Assembly: GCF_020618415.1 (NCBI RefSeq) | Contig: NZ_CP085344.1 | Coordinates: forward strand, 2,379,001-2,443,000 | Length of the DNA stretch: 64,000 bases | From: Cupriavidus sp. MP-37 | GTDB taxonomy: Bacteria; Pseudomonadota; Gammaproteobacteria; Burkholderiales; Burkholderiaceae | Direction of reading: 5' to 3' | Shown here: positions 1 to 10,231 of the stretch, in pieces | Layout: every line of letters starts with the position of its first letter | How positions within the stretch are numbered: the first letter of the stretch is position 1 | Translations under genes and position numbers: made by a program | The notes under the pieces: model-generated | What the model saw: only the letters and a program-made list of their open reading frames with translations | What the model was told of the DNA's origin: nothing | The model's database searches: none

Positions 1-253
1 CGAAGGTCTCGTAGCCCGCGATCTCATAGGAAACGGTATCGCGCTCGACCTTGAACCAGCGGCGGCAACCCTGCGCATGGAGCCACTGTTCGCGGTGCTT
101 GCCGCGGGTGTTGGTGCGCATGAACAGGTAGTCCCCCCATTCGCGGTCGGACAGCTTGTCGGTCTCGAGCGGGCGCGCGATATCGGCCTCGCCGCCGCAA
201 GAGAATTCGGATTCGGCGCGCGGGCCGCACCATGGACATTGGATCAGCAGCAT
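1..253 (-). CDS. soxD: Sarcosine oxidase delta subunit, 3' end off window
   Basis: Small delta subunit of the heterotetrameric sarcosine oxidase, which demethylates sarcosine to glycine using tetrahydrofolate, FAD, FMN and NAD. The protein starts MLLIQCPWCGPR and carries the CPWCG motif plus two further cysteines, typical of the Zn-binding delta subunit. It also has the conserved RPL, WGDYLFMRTNTRG and HREQWLHAQGCRRWF blocks. 84 codons are visible, so nearly the whole protein (family about 90-105 residues) is here. It starts 19 bases after the soxB stop, so it is co-transcribed with soxB. SoxA and SoxG are expected just beyond the left edge. Confidence 0.93.
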   Translation of the reverse strand, partial: MLLIQCPWCGPRAESEFSCGGEADIARPLETDKLSDREWGDYLFMRTNTRGKHREQWLHAQGCRRWFKVERDTVSYEIAGYETF

Positions 254-272
254 GTCTGTCTCCTGCTAGCGT

Positions 273-1517
273 TCAGTGCGCAACGGCGGCGGCGCCGTGC
301 TCGTCGATCAGGTGGCCGGTATAGAAGCGGTCCAGCGAGAACGGGGCGTTCAGCGCATGCGGCTGGTCGCGCGCGATGGTGTGCGCGTATGCCCAGCCCG
401 ACCCGGGCGTCGCCTTGAACCCGCCGGTGCCCCAGCCGCAGTTGAAATAGAGGCCCTTCACGTCGGTCTTGCTGATGATCGGGCACGCGTCCGGCGAGGT
501 GTCGACGATGCCGCCCCACTGCCGGTTCATGCGCACCCGCGAGAACACCGGGAACATCTCGACGATCGCCTGCAGCGTGCCTTCGATGACCTGGAAGCTG
601 CCGCGCTGGCCGAAGCCGGTGTACTGGTCGATGCCCGCGCCGATGACCAGATCGCCCTTGTCGGACTGGCTGATATAGGCGTGCACCGCGTTGGACATGA
701 TCACCGAGTTGACCACCGGCTTGATCGGCTCGGACACCAGTGCCTGCAGCGGGTGGCTTTCCAGCGGCAGCCGAATGCCCGCCATGTCGGCCAGCGTGGT
801 GGTGTTGCCTGCAGCAACGACCGCTACCTTCTTCGCCTTGATAAAGCCCTTCACCGTGTCGACGCCGACCACCGCGCCGCCGTCGCGGCGGATGCCGGTG
901 ACCTGGCAGTTCTGGATGATGTCGACACCGGCGCGATCGGCGCCGCGGGCGAAGCCCCACGCCACGGCATCGTGCCGGGCCACGCCGGCGCGCCGCTGGA
1001 TCGAAGCCCCCAGCACGGGGTAGCGGCTGTTCAGGTTGATGGTCGGCTCGATCTCCTTGACCTGCGCCGGGGTCAGGAACTCGGCGTCGACGCCGTTCAG
1101 ACGGTTCGCGTTCACGCGCCGCTCGGTGTCGCGCACGTCCTGCAGCGTGTGCGCCAGGTTCATCACGCCGCGCTGGCTGAACATGACGTTGTAGTTCAGG
1201 TCCTGCGACAGGCCCTCCCACAGCTTCATCGCCTTCTCATAGAGCGCCGCGGACTCGTCCCACAAGTAGTTGGAGCGCACGATCGTGGTGTTGCGCGCGG
1301 TGTTGCCGCCGCCGATCCACCCTTTCTCGAGCACGGCGACGTTGGTGATGCCGTGTTCCTTGGCAAGGTAGTATGCGGTCGCGAGCCCGTGCCCGCCGCC
1401 GCCCACGATCACCACGTCATACTCGCGTCTGGGCTCGGGACTCCTCCACTGCTTCTCCCAGTTCTCGTGGTACGACAGCCCGTTGCGGAACAGGCTGAAT
1501 ATCGAATAGCGGCTCAT
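273..1517 (-). CDS. soxB: Sarcosine oxidase beta subunit
   Basis: Beta subunit of heterotetrameric sarcosine oxidase; it binds FAD and covalent FMN and oxidises sarcosine to glycine plus a one-carbon unit passed to tetrahydrofolate. The 414-residue length matches the family. The N-terminus ([20 protein letters not shown]) is typical. A Rossmann [14 protein letters not shown] motif lies at about residues 38-52, followed by [15 protein letters not shown]; the histidine that carries FMN in characterised SoxB would lie near residue 170. The C-terminal region has the [13 protein letters not shown] block. It starts 11 bases after the sdaA stop and precedes soxD, so sdaA-soxB-soxD is one leftward operon. 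Confidence 0.95.
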   Translation of the reverse strand: MSRYSIFSLFRNGLSYHENWEKQWRSPEPRREYDVVIVGGGGHGLATAYYLAKEHGITNVAVLEKGWIGGGNTARNTTIVRSNYLWDESAALYEKAMKLWEGLSQDLNYNVMFSQRGVMNLAHTLQDVRDTERRVNANRLNGVDAEFLTPAQVKEIEPTINLNSRYPVLGASIQRRAGVARHDAVAWGFARGADRAGVDIIQNCQVTGIRRDGGAVVGVDTVKGFIKAKKVAVVAAGNTTTLADMAGIRLPLESHPLQALVSEPIKPVVNSVIMSNAVHAYISQSDKGDLVIGAGIDQYTGFGQRGSFQVIEGTLQAIVEMFPVFSRVRMNRQWGGIVDTSPDACPIISKTDVKGLYFNCGWGTGGFKATPGSGWAYAHTIARDQPHALNAPFSLDRFYTGHLIDEHGAAAVAH

Positions 1518-1528
1518 TTCCTACTCCC

Positions 1529-2917
1529 TTAGCATTCAATGACGTTCACGGCCAGGCCGCCGCGAGACGTCTCCTTGTATTTCGTCTTCATGTCGGCACC
1601 GGTCTCGCGCATGGTCTTGATCACCGAGTCGAGCGAAACGTAATGCTGGCCATCGCCCTTGAGCGCCATGCGCGAGGCGTTGAGCGCCTTGATCGCGCCC
1701 ATCGCGTTGCGCTCGATGCAGGGAATCTGCACCAGTCCGCCGACCGGGTCGCAGGTCATGCCCAGGTTGTGCTCCATGCCGATCTCGGCTGCGTTCTCGA
1801 CCTGGTCGGGCGTGCCGCCCATTACCGCGGCAAGCGCAGCCGCGGCCATCGAGCACGCCACGCCGACCTCGCCCTGGCAGCCCACCTCGGCGCCCGAGAT
1901 CGACGCGGTTTCCTTGTAGATCATGCCGATCGCGGCCGCCGTCAGCAGGAAGTCGACGATGCCGTCGTGGTTCGATCCGGGCACGAACTTCACGTAGTAG
2001 TGCAGCACCGCCGGGATCACGCCGGCCGCGCCGTTGGTCGGCGCGGTGACGACGCGGCCCCCGGCGGCGTTCTCTTCATTGACCGCCATCGCGTACAGGT
2101 TGACCCAGTCGAGCATCGACAGCGGATCGCGCAGCGATTCTTCGGAGCGCGTGCGCAGCCGGTGATTGAGCTCCGCCGCGCGGCGCTTGACCCGCATCGG
2201 GCCGGGTAACTCGCCCTCGACCTTGCAGCCGCGCTCGACGCAGGCGGCCATGGCGTTCCAGATCGCCAGCAGCCCGGCGCGCACCTCTTCGGCAGGGCGC
2301 AGCGCACATTCATTGCGAAAGATCAGCTCGGCGATCGACAGCCCGCTGTCGCGGCACGCCTGCATCAGCTCGGCGCCGGTGCGGAACGGGTATGGCACCT
2401 CCGCCGCGGCGCGCACGCCGTTCACACGGTCGCCGTCGCGGTTGACGACGAAGCCGCCGCCGATCGAGTAATACTCCTTCTCGACCAGCAGCTGCCCCTG
2501 CTCGTCGAACGCCTGGAAGCGCATGCCGTTCGGATGCACGACGCCGCCGCTGCCGCTCATCAGGCGACGGTAGAAACCGAGGTGCTCCTTCTCGTCGAAG
2601 CCGATCGCGTGCTTGCCGAGCAGCAGCACGCGCTTGTCCTTGCGGATCCGCGCCAGCCGCGGCTCGATCAGGTCCGGGTCGATGCGGTCGGGCAGGCTTC
2701 CTTCCAGGCCGAGCAGCACCGCCTTGTCGGTGCCATGGCCCTTGCCGGTCGCGCCGAGCGAGCCATACAATTCCGCCCGGACGCGGCGTACGAAGCCGAG
2801 CAGGTTCGCATCCTCGAGATGGGAGACGAAGCGGCACGCGGCGATCATCGGGCCGACCGTATGCGAACTCGAGGGTCCGATGCCGATCTTGAACAGGTCG
2901 AATACGCTGACATTCAT
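1529..2917 (-). CDS. sdaA: L-serine ammonia-lyase (L-serine dehydratase), Fe-S type
   Basis: Deaminates L-serine to pyruvate and ammonia in the cytoplasm. The 462-residue single-chain form matches the proteobacterial SdaA/SdaB family. The N-terminal beta domain starts [23 protein letters not shown]. The alpha domain carries the [4Fe-4S] cysteines in [20 protein letters not shown] and [19 protein letters not shown]. As first gene of the sdaA-soxBD operon, its role is probably to finish sarcosine catabolism: glycine made by Sox is turned to serine by GlyA and then to pyruvate here. A 41-bp element shared with the gcvT promoter region lies 69-110 bases upstream (2987-3027). Confidence 0.96.
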   Translation of the reverse strand: MNVSVFDLFKIGIGPSSSHTVGPMIAACRFVSHLEDANLLGFVRRVRAELYGSLGATGKGHGTDKAVLLGLEGSLPDRIDPDLIEPRLARIRKDKRVLLLGKHAIGFDEKEHLGFYRRLMSGSGGVVHPNGMRFQAFDEQGQLLVEKEYYSIGGGFVVNRDGDRVNGVRAAAEVPYPFRTGAELMQACRDSGLSIAELIFRNECALRPAEEVRAGLLAIWNAMAACVERGCKVEGELPGPMRVKRRAAELNHRLRTRSEESLRDPLSMLDWVNLYAMAVNEENAAGGRVVTAPTNGAAGVIPAVLHYYVKFVPGSNHDGIVDFLLTAAAIGMIYKETASISGAEVGCQGEVGVACSMAAAALAAVMGGTPDQVENAAEIGMEHNLGMTCDPVGGLVQIPCIERNAMGAIKALNASRMALKGDGQHYVSLDSVIKTMRETGADMKTKYKETSRGGLAVNVIEC

Positions 2918-2986
2918 CTGGCTGCCTCGCTGCGGGTGCTGGGTTGCTGTCGTTGGAAGCCAGTACAGCAGAGCCGGGAATCTGCA

Positions 2987-3027
2987 GATAGAACAAAACC
3001 GGCATCAACATGGGATGCCGTCGCCAG
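2987..3027 (-). promoter_or_regulatory. 41-bp element shared with the gcvT upstream region; candidate activator site
   Basis: This block matches 34 of 41 positions, without gaps, with 7995-8035. It contains GGCATC-7 bases-GATGCC, a perfect 6-bp inverted repeat. It lies between the divergent sdaA operon and the GlxA-type regulator gene, at activator distance from sdaA. The matching copy precedes the other leftward operon that also encodes a GlxA-type regulator. The identity is visible in the sequence; binding by a GbdR/SouR-like protein is inference. Confidence 0.5.
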
Positions 3028-3285
3028 TCACCGCCGCGGACCGCGCCGGATTTCGCTTTGGCGATGATTTGCGTCGGAATTTTGCAAGTCCGCAGCGGGT
3101 GGATCGGCGACTCTGGCTGGGACGGCATGCGTCGTGCGAGCGGGCGCAAAACGGGGCGAACTCGGCGCCGGGAGGCTCAATGGATGCAGTACGCATCACA
3201 GGCTTGCCCGAGGCCAGGGCGCTCTCCCCTGCCAGTCGACTTCCGGGCTGACCCGGAATGCGCCCGCCCGCGCGAGCCTGTCAAG

Positions 3286-4395
3286 ATGGATGCCGCCATG
3301 ACACCTGACCTTCCTGTTTCTCCTGTTGCCGAACCGGCGCCACGGCGCATCCGCTTCGGCATCGTGCTGCTGCCGAACTTCACGCTGACCGCGTTCTCCG
3401 GCTTCGTCGACATGCTGCGGCTGTCGGCGGACGATGGCGACTACAGCAAGCCGGTGCGCTGCGTGTGGAGCGTGGTCAGCCAAACCCTGGCGCCGGTGCG
3501 CGCGAGCTGCGGGATCCAGGTCGCGCCATGGGCGACCTTTGACCAGGCAGAGCCGTTCGACTACGTGGTGGTCGTCGGCGGGCTGCTCCACTCCGGGCCG
3601 CAGGCCGGTCCGGAGACGCTCGACTTCATCCGCCGCGCGGCGGGCAGCGGCGCGACCATCGTCGGCATCTGCACCGGGGTCTTTTCCATGATGCGCGCCG
3701 GCGTGCTCGATGGCCACCGGGCTTGCGTCAGCTGGTTCCACTACTGGGACTTCATCGAGCGCTTCCCGTCGGTCGATCCGGACCTGCTGGTCGCCGACCG
3801 GCTGTTCGTGATCGACCGGCGGCGCATCACGTGCTCGGGCGGGCGCGCGTCCATCGACGTCGCCGCGGCGATCCTGCTGCGCCACTTCGACCATGCCACC
3901 GTGCAGAAGGCGCTGCGGATCCTGCTGGTCGGCGAGATGCAGAAAGGCAATGCGCCGCAGCCGCATCCGCCGGGCCTCGAACCGGCGACGCACCCGAAGG
4001 TCAAGCGCGCGATCCTGCTGATGGAGCAGCACGTCGGGCGTGCCCTGCCGCTCGAGGCGCTGGCGTGCAAGCTCGACCTGTCGGCACGGCAGCTGGAGCG
4101 CCTGTTCAAGGCCGAGACCGGCAAGAGCCCGCAGGCCTTCGCCAAGCACGTGCGGCTGCGCACCGCCGCGTGGCTGCTGACCAGTTCGGACCGCGCCGTC
4201 GCCGACATCGCGCTGAGCTGCGGCTTTGCCGATGCCTCGCATCTCGGCCGCGAATTCCGCAAGCAATACGGCGTGCCTCCCGCGAGCTACCGCGACAAGG
4301 GCGCGACTGCCGCCGAATCGACGCTGGCCGAGGGCGACGGCGACGCGGCTTGCATGCTCGGCGAAAGTGAGAGCGAAAGCGAAAGCCAGCTTTGA
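3286..4395 (+). CDS. GlxA-type AraC transcriptional regulator (GbdR/SouR-like)
   Basis: Transcriptional activator with an N-terminal class-I glutamine amidotransferase/DJ-1-like domain (about residues 18-200, with GICTGVFSMMRAGVLDG around the nucleophile-elbow cysteine) and a C-terminal AraC helix-turn-helix pair (about 240-350, LARQLERLF-type first helix and DIALSCGFADASHLGREFRKQYG). This architecture is shared by GbdR, SouR, CdhR and ArgR, which control betaine, sarcosine, carnitine and arginine catabolism. ATG 3286 gives 369 residues and fits the family; an upstream in-frame extension to 3010 looks spurious. Divergent from sdaA-soxBD and followed by frmA, it most likely activates the sarcosine/serine operon. 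The C-terminus ends in an odd Ser-Glu repeat from imperfect GAAAGC hexamers. Confidence 0.88.
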   Translation: MDAAMTPDLPVSPVAEPAPRRIRFGIVLLPNFTLTAFSGFVDMLRLSADDGDYSKPVRCVWSVVSQTLAPVRASCGIQVAPWATFDQAEPFDYVVVVGGLLHSGPQAGPETLDFIRRAAGSGATIVGICTGVFSMMRAGVLDGHRACVSWFHYWDFIERFPSVDPDLLVADRLFVIDRRRITCSGGRASIDVAAAILLRHFDHATVQKALRILLVGEMQKGNAPQPHPPGLEPATHPKVKRAILLMEQHVGRALPLEALACKLDLSARQLERLFKAETGKSPQAFAKHVRLRTAAWLLTSSDRAVADIALSCGFADASHLGREFRKQYGVPPASYRDKGATAAESTLAEGDGDAACMLGESESESESQL

Positions 4396-4511
4396 TGGTG
4401 GCCATCGGCCAACTTGGATCGGTTTTCGGACAAAAGCATGCCCGCCCCGCCCGTCACCATCGTCTGTCGCCTTATAGTCTGGCGCCACGAACCCACCGAC
4501 AGAAGCAACCA

Positions 4512-5618
<1,107 letters not shown>

Positions 5619-5681
5619 GGCTGGAAAAACGCATCGCGGGAGACGCGCCAGGGTCGAAGGCGCCCGCGTTGCCGTGCCGCG

Positions 5682-6680
5682 TCAGGTGGCACCGGCGGCA
5701 TCGTCGACGCCCGTGCCGGCGAAACGCTCGCGATAGGCGCCGGGGGTGACATTGAGCCGGCGCTGGAACGCTTGCCGCAGCTTCGCCTCCGAGCCAAAAC
5801 CGCTCTCCACGGCGATCCATTTGAGCGGCTGCGTGCCGCCTTCAAGCAGCCGCCGCGCCGCATTGAGCCGGGTCTGCTCCACATAGCCCGAGGGGGTATG
5901 CCCGGTCTCCTTCAGGAACACCCGGGAGAAATTCCGCTCGCTCATCGCAAAGCGTGCCGCCAGCACTTTGACCGAGAGGTCAGCCTTCGGCGTGCGATGA
6001 ATATAGTCCTGGATATCGCGCACCTTCGGATGCGCCGTCATCTGGCTGAGCAAGTGCTCGCTGAACTGCGACTGCCCACCGGGCCGCTTCAGGTAGACCA
6101 CAAGATCCCGCGCCACCGACAGCGCGATGTCGCGCCCCAGGTCCTCCTCCACCATGGCCAGGACCAGGTCGAACACGGCGGTCACGCCGGCCGATGTCCA
6201 GATGTGCGCGTCGCGGACGAAGATGGCGTTTGCATCTACCTGTATCCCGGGATACCGCTGCCGCATCAATTCCGCCACGCTCCAGTGCGTGGTCGCGCGC
6301 CGGCCGTTCAGCAGACCCGCCTCGGCGAGGAAGAAGCTGCCCGAGCACAGGCCGACGATGGCCTGGATCCTGTTGGCATGCGCGCGGCACCAGTCGACGA
6401 TGTCGTCGCACGCCGCCAGGACATTGAGGATGTCGCGTGCGCCGACGACCACCACCACATCGGCGGGCGGCAGGCCGGCAAGCGCCCGCGTGGCCTCGAG
6501 CGAAACCAGCGTGTCGGAGCGGATCGCGCCGGCTTGCGGCGCGACGATGCGGAGCGCGTATTTCGGCTCGCAGCCGAGCCGCTGCAGATGGGTGTTGGCA
6601 TAGTCGAAGACATTGATGGCGCCGACGGCTTCGATGGCCTTGAATCCGGGATAGATGACGATGTCTACGGTAGTTCTCAT
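5682..6680 (-). CDS. GlxA-type AraC transcriptional regulator, second copy
   Basis: 332-residue regulator of the same architecture as the one at 3286-4395 but clearly divergent from it. A DJ-1/PfpI-like domain (MRTTVDIVIYPGFKAIEAVG at the start, GLCSGSFFLAEAGLLNGRRATTHW around residue 110) is followed by an AraC-type HTH domain (about 225-320, ERNFSRVFLKETGHTPSGYVE). ATG 6680 is chosen because the fold begins at once; an in-frame extension to 6866 would run into the preceding gene. It starts 34 bases after the gcvT-like stop, so the two are probably co-transcribed and it may control its own operon. Confidence 0.87.
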   Translation of the reverse strand: MRTTVDIVIYPGFKAIEAVGAINVFDYANTHLQRLGCEPKYALRIVAPQAGAIRSDTLVSLEATRALAGLPPADVVVVVGARDILNVLAACDDIVDWCRAHANRIQAIVGLCSGSFFLAEAGLLNGRRATTHWSVAELMRQRYPGIQVDANAIFVRDAHIWTSAGVTAVFDLVLAMVEEDLGRDIALSVARDLVVYLKRPGGQSQFSEHLLSQMTAHPKVRDIQDYIHRTPKADLSVKVLAARFAMSERNFSRVFLKETGHTPSGYVEQTRLNAARRLLEGGTQPLKWIAVESGFGSEAKLRQAFQRRLNVTPGAYRERFAGTGVDDAAGAT

Positions 6681-6714
6681 TGCACGCAGCGTCGCGGTAA
6701 AGCCGGCCGCAGGG

Positions 6715-7851
6715 TCATGTTCCGCTACGCACGAATGGGGTGCGCACGACTCTCGCGGCGATCTTGTTGCCGTAGACCTCCACATTGACGCACGAGCCGA
6801 TCCTGACCTCGGGCGCGACACGGGCCAACGCGATAGCGATCCGCAGCGTCGGACTATAGGTTGCACTGGTGACCTTGCCGATCACTGCGCCCTCGTCGCC
6901 TGTCACAGTGCTATGCGCCGGCGGGACAGCGGCGCTGCCTTCCAGCGCAAGTCCAACGAATTGCTGCGTCTGGCGACGGGCACATACGGCTGACTTGCCG
7001 AAGAAATCCCGGTCTGAATCCAGATCGACACTCCAGCCCAGACCGGCATCGAGTGGCGAAGTAAGGTGATCCATGTCCTTCCCGTTTCGATGCACGCCCG
7101 CCTCGAGCCGGAGTGTATCCCATGCTGCATGGCCCACTGCATCGATGCCCGCCGACCGCAACATGTCCCAAATGCGGCCGGCATGCCTGGCCAGCGGCAG
7201 CAATTCGAAACCATCCTCCCCGGTCTTCCCGGTTCTTGCCACCATCAACTCCCCGACTTCCGGGTCGTGCACCATGATCGAGTTGAACGGCTTCAGTTTT
7301 TCGGCTGGGCGGGCGGCCGGAATTGCGCGGAGTACCTTTTCCCGCGCCTTCGGACCTTGCACGGCGATGACCGCCAATGGCTCAACCGCTTCGGCTGGCC
7401 AATCCTGTCGTCGCGGGACCACCGTCACCTCGCCTTTCGCCTCGTCGATCTTTGACCGGATCCACGCTATGTCACCCACGGCCGTTTGCGCGTTCAGGAC
7501 CACGCGGAAATGCTGCTCTCCCAGGTAATAAACAACGAGGTCATCGATCACACCGCCAGACATGTTAAGCATGCAGCTATACAGCGCCTTTCCCGGCGTC
7601 TTCAGCTTGCCAACGTCGTTTGCCAGGAGCTTGCCAAGCACGATTCGTACATCAGGACCATGCAGATCGACTACGCACATATGTGACATGTCGAACATAC
7701 CGGCATCGCCGCGCACGGCGTAGTGCTCTTCGATCTGGGATCCATAGGCAACAGGAAGCTTCCAGCCATCGACGTCGCCTATACGCGCGCAAAGGAGACG
7801 GTGATGGTCATAGAGTGGAGTCTGCTGCAGGTGTAGGGAGCCCTTTGTCAT
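6715..7851 (-). CDS. Orphan GcvT-like aminomethyltransferase
   Basis: Tetrahydrofolate-dependent aminomethyl/methyl transferase of the glycine-cleavage T-protein family (378 residues). Visible family features are LHLQQTPLYDHH at the N-terminus, GMFDMSHMCVVDLHGPD, YSCMLNMSGGVIDDLVVYYL (with the catalytic-type Asp), RTGKTGEDGFELL and the C-terminal barrel. There is no gcvH or gcvP nearby, so a role in a complete glycine-cleavage complex is unlikely from this locus alone. It may instead demethylate or transfer one-carbon units from a methylated amine or glycine derivative. ATG 7851 is picked by family; an in-frame ATG at 7932 would add 27 residues and would place the upstream 41-bp element at the same distance as in sdaA. 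Codon use looks less GC-biased than its neighbours by eye. Confidence 0.85.
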   Translation of the reverse strand: MTKGSLHLQQTPLYDHHRLLCARIGDVDGWKLPVAYGSQIEEHYAVRGDAGMFDMSHMCVVDLHGPDVRIVLGKLLANDVGKLKTPGKALYSCMLNMSGGVIDDLVVYYLGEQHFRVVLNAQTAVGDIAWIRSKIDEAKGEVTVVPRRQDWPAEAVEPLAVIAVQGPKAREKVLRAIPAARPAEKLKPFNSIMVHDPEVGELMVARTGKTGEDGFELLPLARHAGRIWDMLRSAGIDAVGHAAWDTLRLEAGVHRNGKDMDHLTSPLDAGLGWSVDLDSDRDFFGKSAVCARRQTQQFVGLALEGSAAVPPAHSTVTGDEGAVIGKVTSATYSPTLRIAIALARVAPEVRIGSCVNVEVYGNKIAARVVRTPFVRSGT

Positions 7852-7994
7852 CGCTTTTGCTCTGGTCGATTGGACTGTTCGCACGGAAGCCGACCATGGC
7901 CTGTCGGTCAACGCGTACTCCATGTCATGCATGGTGTGGCGTTAGCGTAAGTTCGCGCTGTTGCCTGCGAGTACATCAAATCGCTGGAAAAGCG

Positions 7995-8035
7995 GATAGA
8001 ACGAAAGCGGCAGCAGCATGGGATGCTCCCGCCAG
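7995..8035 (-). promoter_or_regulatory. Second copy of the 41-bp element, upstream of the gcvT-like operon
   Basis: This copy matches 34 of 41 positions with 2987-3027. It includes AGCAT-GGG-ATGCT, a 5-bp inverted repeat with 3-base spacer. It lies about 60-180 bases upstream of the possible gcvT start codons and reads in the same orientation relative to its gene as the sdaA copy. That arrangement suggests a shared activator for both leftward operons; this is inference. Confidence 0.5.
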
Positions 8036-8143
8036 GAGAGGGCTATTGCAGTCGTGTGAAGCCGCTGAGCCGCTTCTAATAGCAGCACGCCTTACCTGAG
8101 CGATCCGCGCAACCAATTCCCAATTGGCCCAACGGGCTATCCC

Positions 8144-8884
8144 TCAACGCCACGCCTGAGTGAACTCGCTGATCACCCTCTCCAGGTGGTTGCGCATTGT
8201 CGCCCGGGCCGCTGTCGCGTCGCGCGCCATCACCGCCGCGAAGATCTGCTGATGGTCTTCCTGCGATGCCTGCCGCAGCCGCGTGGTATGGAAGTGTTCC
8301 TCGATCTTGCCCCATAGCGGATCGCTGCGCCCGCTGTCCCACAGTGCGGTGACCATATGCAGCAAGACCCTGTTGCCGGTCGATTCGGCCAGGCACAGGT
8401 GGAACTGCCGGTCCGCCGCCTCGTTGGCCTGCTTGTCGTCCATGTGCTCGCGCATCAGGCTCAGGGCCGCGAACATGCGGTCAAGGTCGCCATCCTTACG
8501 CTCGCTGGCCGCCAGGCCGGCGATTTCCGATTCGATCAGCACTCGGGCGCGCAGCGATTCTATCGGTCCCGGCCGCCAGGGCATCTCGAACGGCTCGCGA
8601 CCACGCGCGGGCGCTTCTGCGCAGACGTAGATCCCGGAGCCGCCGCGCACTTCGACTAGTCCCTGCACCTCCAGCGCGATGATGGCCTCGCGCACCAGGG
8701 TACGGCTGACGCTGAACCGCTCAGCCAGCGTGCGTTCGGATGGCAGCCGCATGCCGGCGGAGAACTCTCCGGATACGATCAATGCCTGCACCTGGCTGGC
8801 CAGGCTCAGGTACGAACGGTCGCTGGCCGCTGGCGGGTTCTCGACTGGCGCACGGGTTGCAAGATCGCTGGGGGAATGTGTCAT
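8144..8884 (-). CDS. FadR-family (FCD) GntR transcriptional regulator
   Basis: 246-residue regulator with an N-terminal GntR winged HTH (about residues 28-95; LPSERTLAERFSVSRTLVREAIIALEVQGLVEVRGGSGIYV) and a C-terminal FCD ligand-binding domain (about 105-235). The FCD domain carries the Asp and His residues typical of the family's metal/carboxylate pocket (DRQFHLCLAESTGN, LHMVTALWD, DHQQIFAAVMARDATAA). It is divergent from uxuA, the arrangement seen for UxuR/ExuR-type repressors of hexuronate catabolism. Two TGGT-RA-ACCA palindromes in the shared 260-base intergenic region are its likely operators. The inducer is probably a sugar acid; this is inferred from uxuA. Confidence 0.9.
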   Translation of the reverse strand: MTHSPSDLATRAPVENPPAASDRSYLSLASQVQALIVSGEFSAGMRLPSERTLAERFSVSRTLVREAIIALEVQGLVEVRGGSGIYVCAEAPARGREPFEMPWRPGPIESLRARVLIESEIAGLAASERKDGDLDRMFAALSLMREHMDDKQANEAADRQFHLCLAESTGNRVLLHMVTALWDSGRSDPLWGKIEEHFHTTRLRQASQEDHQQIFAAVMARDATAARATMRNHLERVISEFTQAWR

Positions 8885-8968
8885 CGCAGGTTAGGCGGCA
8901 TCTGCCAGGTATGAGCACCGGTTGACCACGGGCCCAAGAAGGCATATTGGACAGTGCCTGTTGCACAC

Positions 8969-8982
8969 CATGGTAAACCATG
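8969..8982. promoter_or_regulatory. GntR operator candidate 1
   Basis: Perfect palindrome CATGGT-AA-ACCATG between the GntR gene and uxuA. The core TGGTNNACCA resembles the UxuR/ExuR class of site (core TTGGTATACCAA). A second core match is centred 42 bp away at 9013-9022, four helical turns, so both sites lie on the same DNA face. Confidence 0.55.
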
Positions 8983-9012
8983 ACGGCGAAATTGGGCAAC
9001 CACACGCACAAT

Positions 9013-9022
9013 TGGTGAACCA
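9013..9022. promoter_or_regulatory. GntR operator candidate 2
   Basis: TGGT-GA-ACCA palindrome, the same core as at 8969-8982. It lies 122 bases before the uxuA start codon. Together the pair could support cooperative repression of uxuA and autoregulation of the divergent GntR gene. Confidence 0.5.
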
Positions 9023-9144
9023 CTTAATCCATCCGGCACACCAATGCCGCGTGACCATCACGCCATGACGGGGGCGCGGGTTCAGACCAGATCGCCATTC
9101 CGCCCCTTCTGCCGCCAAAGAGTCGTCTCAAGGAAGCCCCGCCC

Positions 9145-10200
9145 ATGAAGATGTCGTTCCGCTGGTTTGGCCCGACCGACCCGATCCCTCTCGAATACAT
9201 CCGGCAGATCCCGGGCATGACCCACATCGTCTCCGCCATCTACGACGAACCGGTCGGCGAGGTATGGCCGCTGGACAAGATCCTGGCGCTCAAGTCCACT
9301 ATCGAGGCGGCGGGGCTGCAGTTCAAGGTGGTGGAGTCGGTTCCGGTCCATGAGGACATCAAGCTCGGCAAGCCGACGCGCGAGCGGCTGATCGCGAACT
9401 ACCAGCAGAACATCAGGAACCTGGCCGCCGCGGGCATCGAGGTCATCTGCTACAACTTCATGCCGGTGTTCGACTGGACCCGTACGGAACTGGCAAAAAA
9501 GCTCGATGACGGCTCGACCTGCCTTGCCTTCAGCAACCGCGAGGTCGAACAGGTCGACGTCAGCCAGGGTATCGCCCTGCCCGGCTGGGATTCCAGCTAC
9601 GCGCCAGGAGAACTGCAGTCGCTGCTGGCCGAATATCGTGGCATCGACGAGGGCAGGCTCTGGGAGCACCTGGAGCATTTCCTGCGCGCGATCATTCCGG
9701 TGGCCCAGGCGTGCGGCATCAAAATGGCCATTCATCCGGACGATCCACCGCGCCCGATCTTCGGACTGCCGCGCATCGTCAAGAACCGCGACGACCTGGC
9801 ACGCATCCTGGGGATCGTCGACACGCCGGCAAACGGTCTGACGCTGTGCTCCGGCTCGCTTGGCGCCGGCCCGCAGAACAACGTCGAGGCGCTGGTGCGC
9901 GAGTTCGGCGGCATGGGACGCATCCACTTCGCCCATATCCGCAACGTCAAGATCACGCCGGAAGGCGATTTCGAGGAAACCGCCCACCTGTCGAGTTGCG
10001 GATCGCTGGATATTGCCGCGATCGTCAAGGCGTACCACGACGTCGGCTTCCAGGGCTATTACCGCCCCGACCACGGCCGCATGATCTGGGGCGAGACGGG
10101 CAAGCCGGGATACGGCCTCTATGACCGGGCACTCGGCGCGGTCTATATCAACGGGATGTGGGAAGCGATGGAAAAGACGGCCTCAAGCGCCATGGATTGA
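9145..10200 (+). CDS. uxuA: D-mannonate dehydratase
   Basis: Dehydrates D-mannonate to 2-keto-3-deoxygluconate in glucuronate catabolism. The 351-residue protein starts [24 protein letters not shown], the classic UxuA N-terminus. It has the TIM-barrel blocks [33 protein letters not shown] (metal-binding His/Asp), LCSGSLGA and [13 protein letters not shown]. The length matches the shorter Bacillus-type enzymes rather than the 394-residue E. coli one. An AAGGAAG ribosome site lies upstream. No uxuB, uxaC or KDG kinase is beside it; the next gene encodes a Bug periplasmic receptor, so the locus may handle a scavenged sugar acid and rely on enzymes encoded elsewhere. Confidence 0.93.
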   Translation: MKMSFRWFGPTDPIPLEYIRQIPGMTHIVSAIYDEPVGEVWPLDKILALKSTIEAAGLQFKVVESVPVHEDIKLGKPTRERLIANYQQNIRNLAAAGIEVICYNFMPVFDWTRTELAKKLDDGSTCLAFSNREVEQVDVSQGIALPGWDSSYAPGELQSLLAEYRGIDEGRLWEHLEHFLRAIIPVAQACGIKMAIHPDDPPRPIFGLPRIVKNRDDLARILGIVDTPANGLTLCSGSLGAGPQNNVEALVREFGGMGRIHFAHIRNVKITPEGDFEETAHLSSCGSLDIAAIVKAYHDVGFQGYYRPDHGRMIWGETGKPGYGLYDRALGAVYINGMWEAMEKTASSAMD

Positions 10201-10231
10201 GGTCCATTTAAAACATGATCGGAGACCTGTC

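Noticed and set aside
6715..7932. Glycine riboswitch upstream of the gcvT-like gene
   Set aside because: No tandem aptamer-like structure was recognisable upstream; a protein-binding element fits better.
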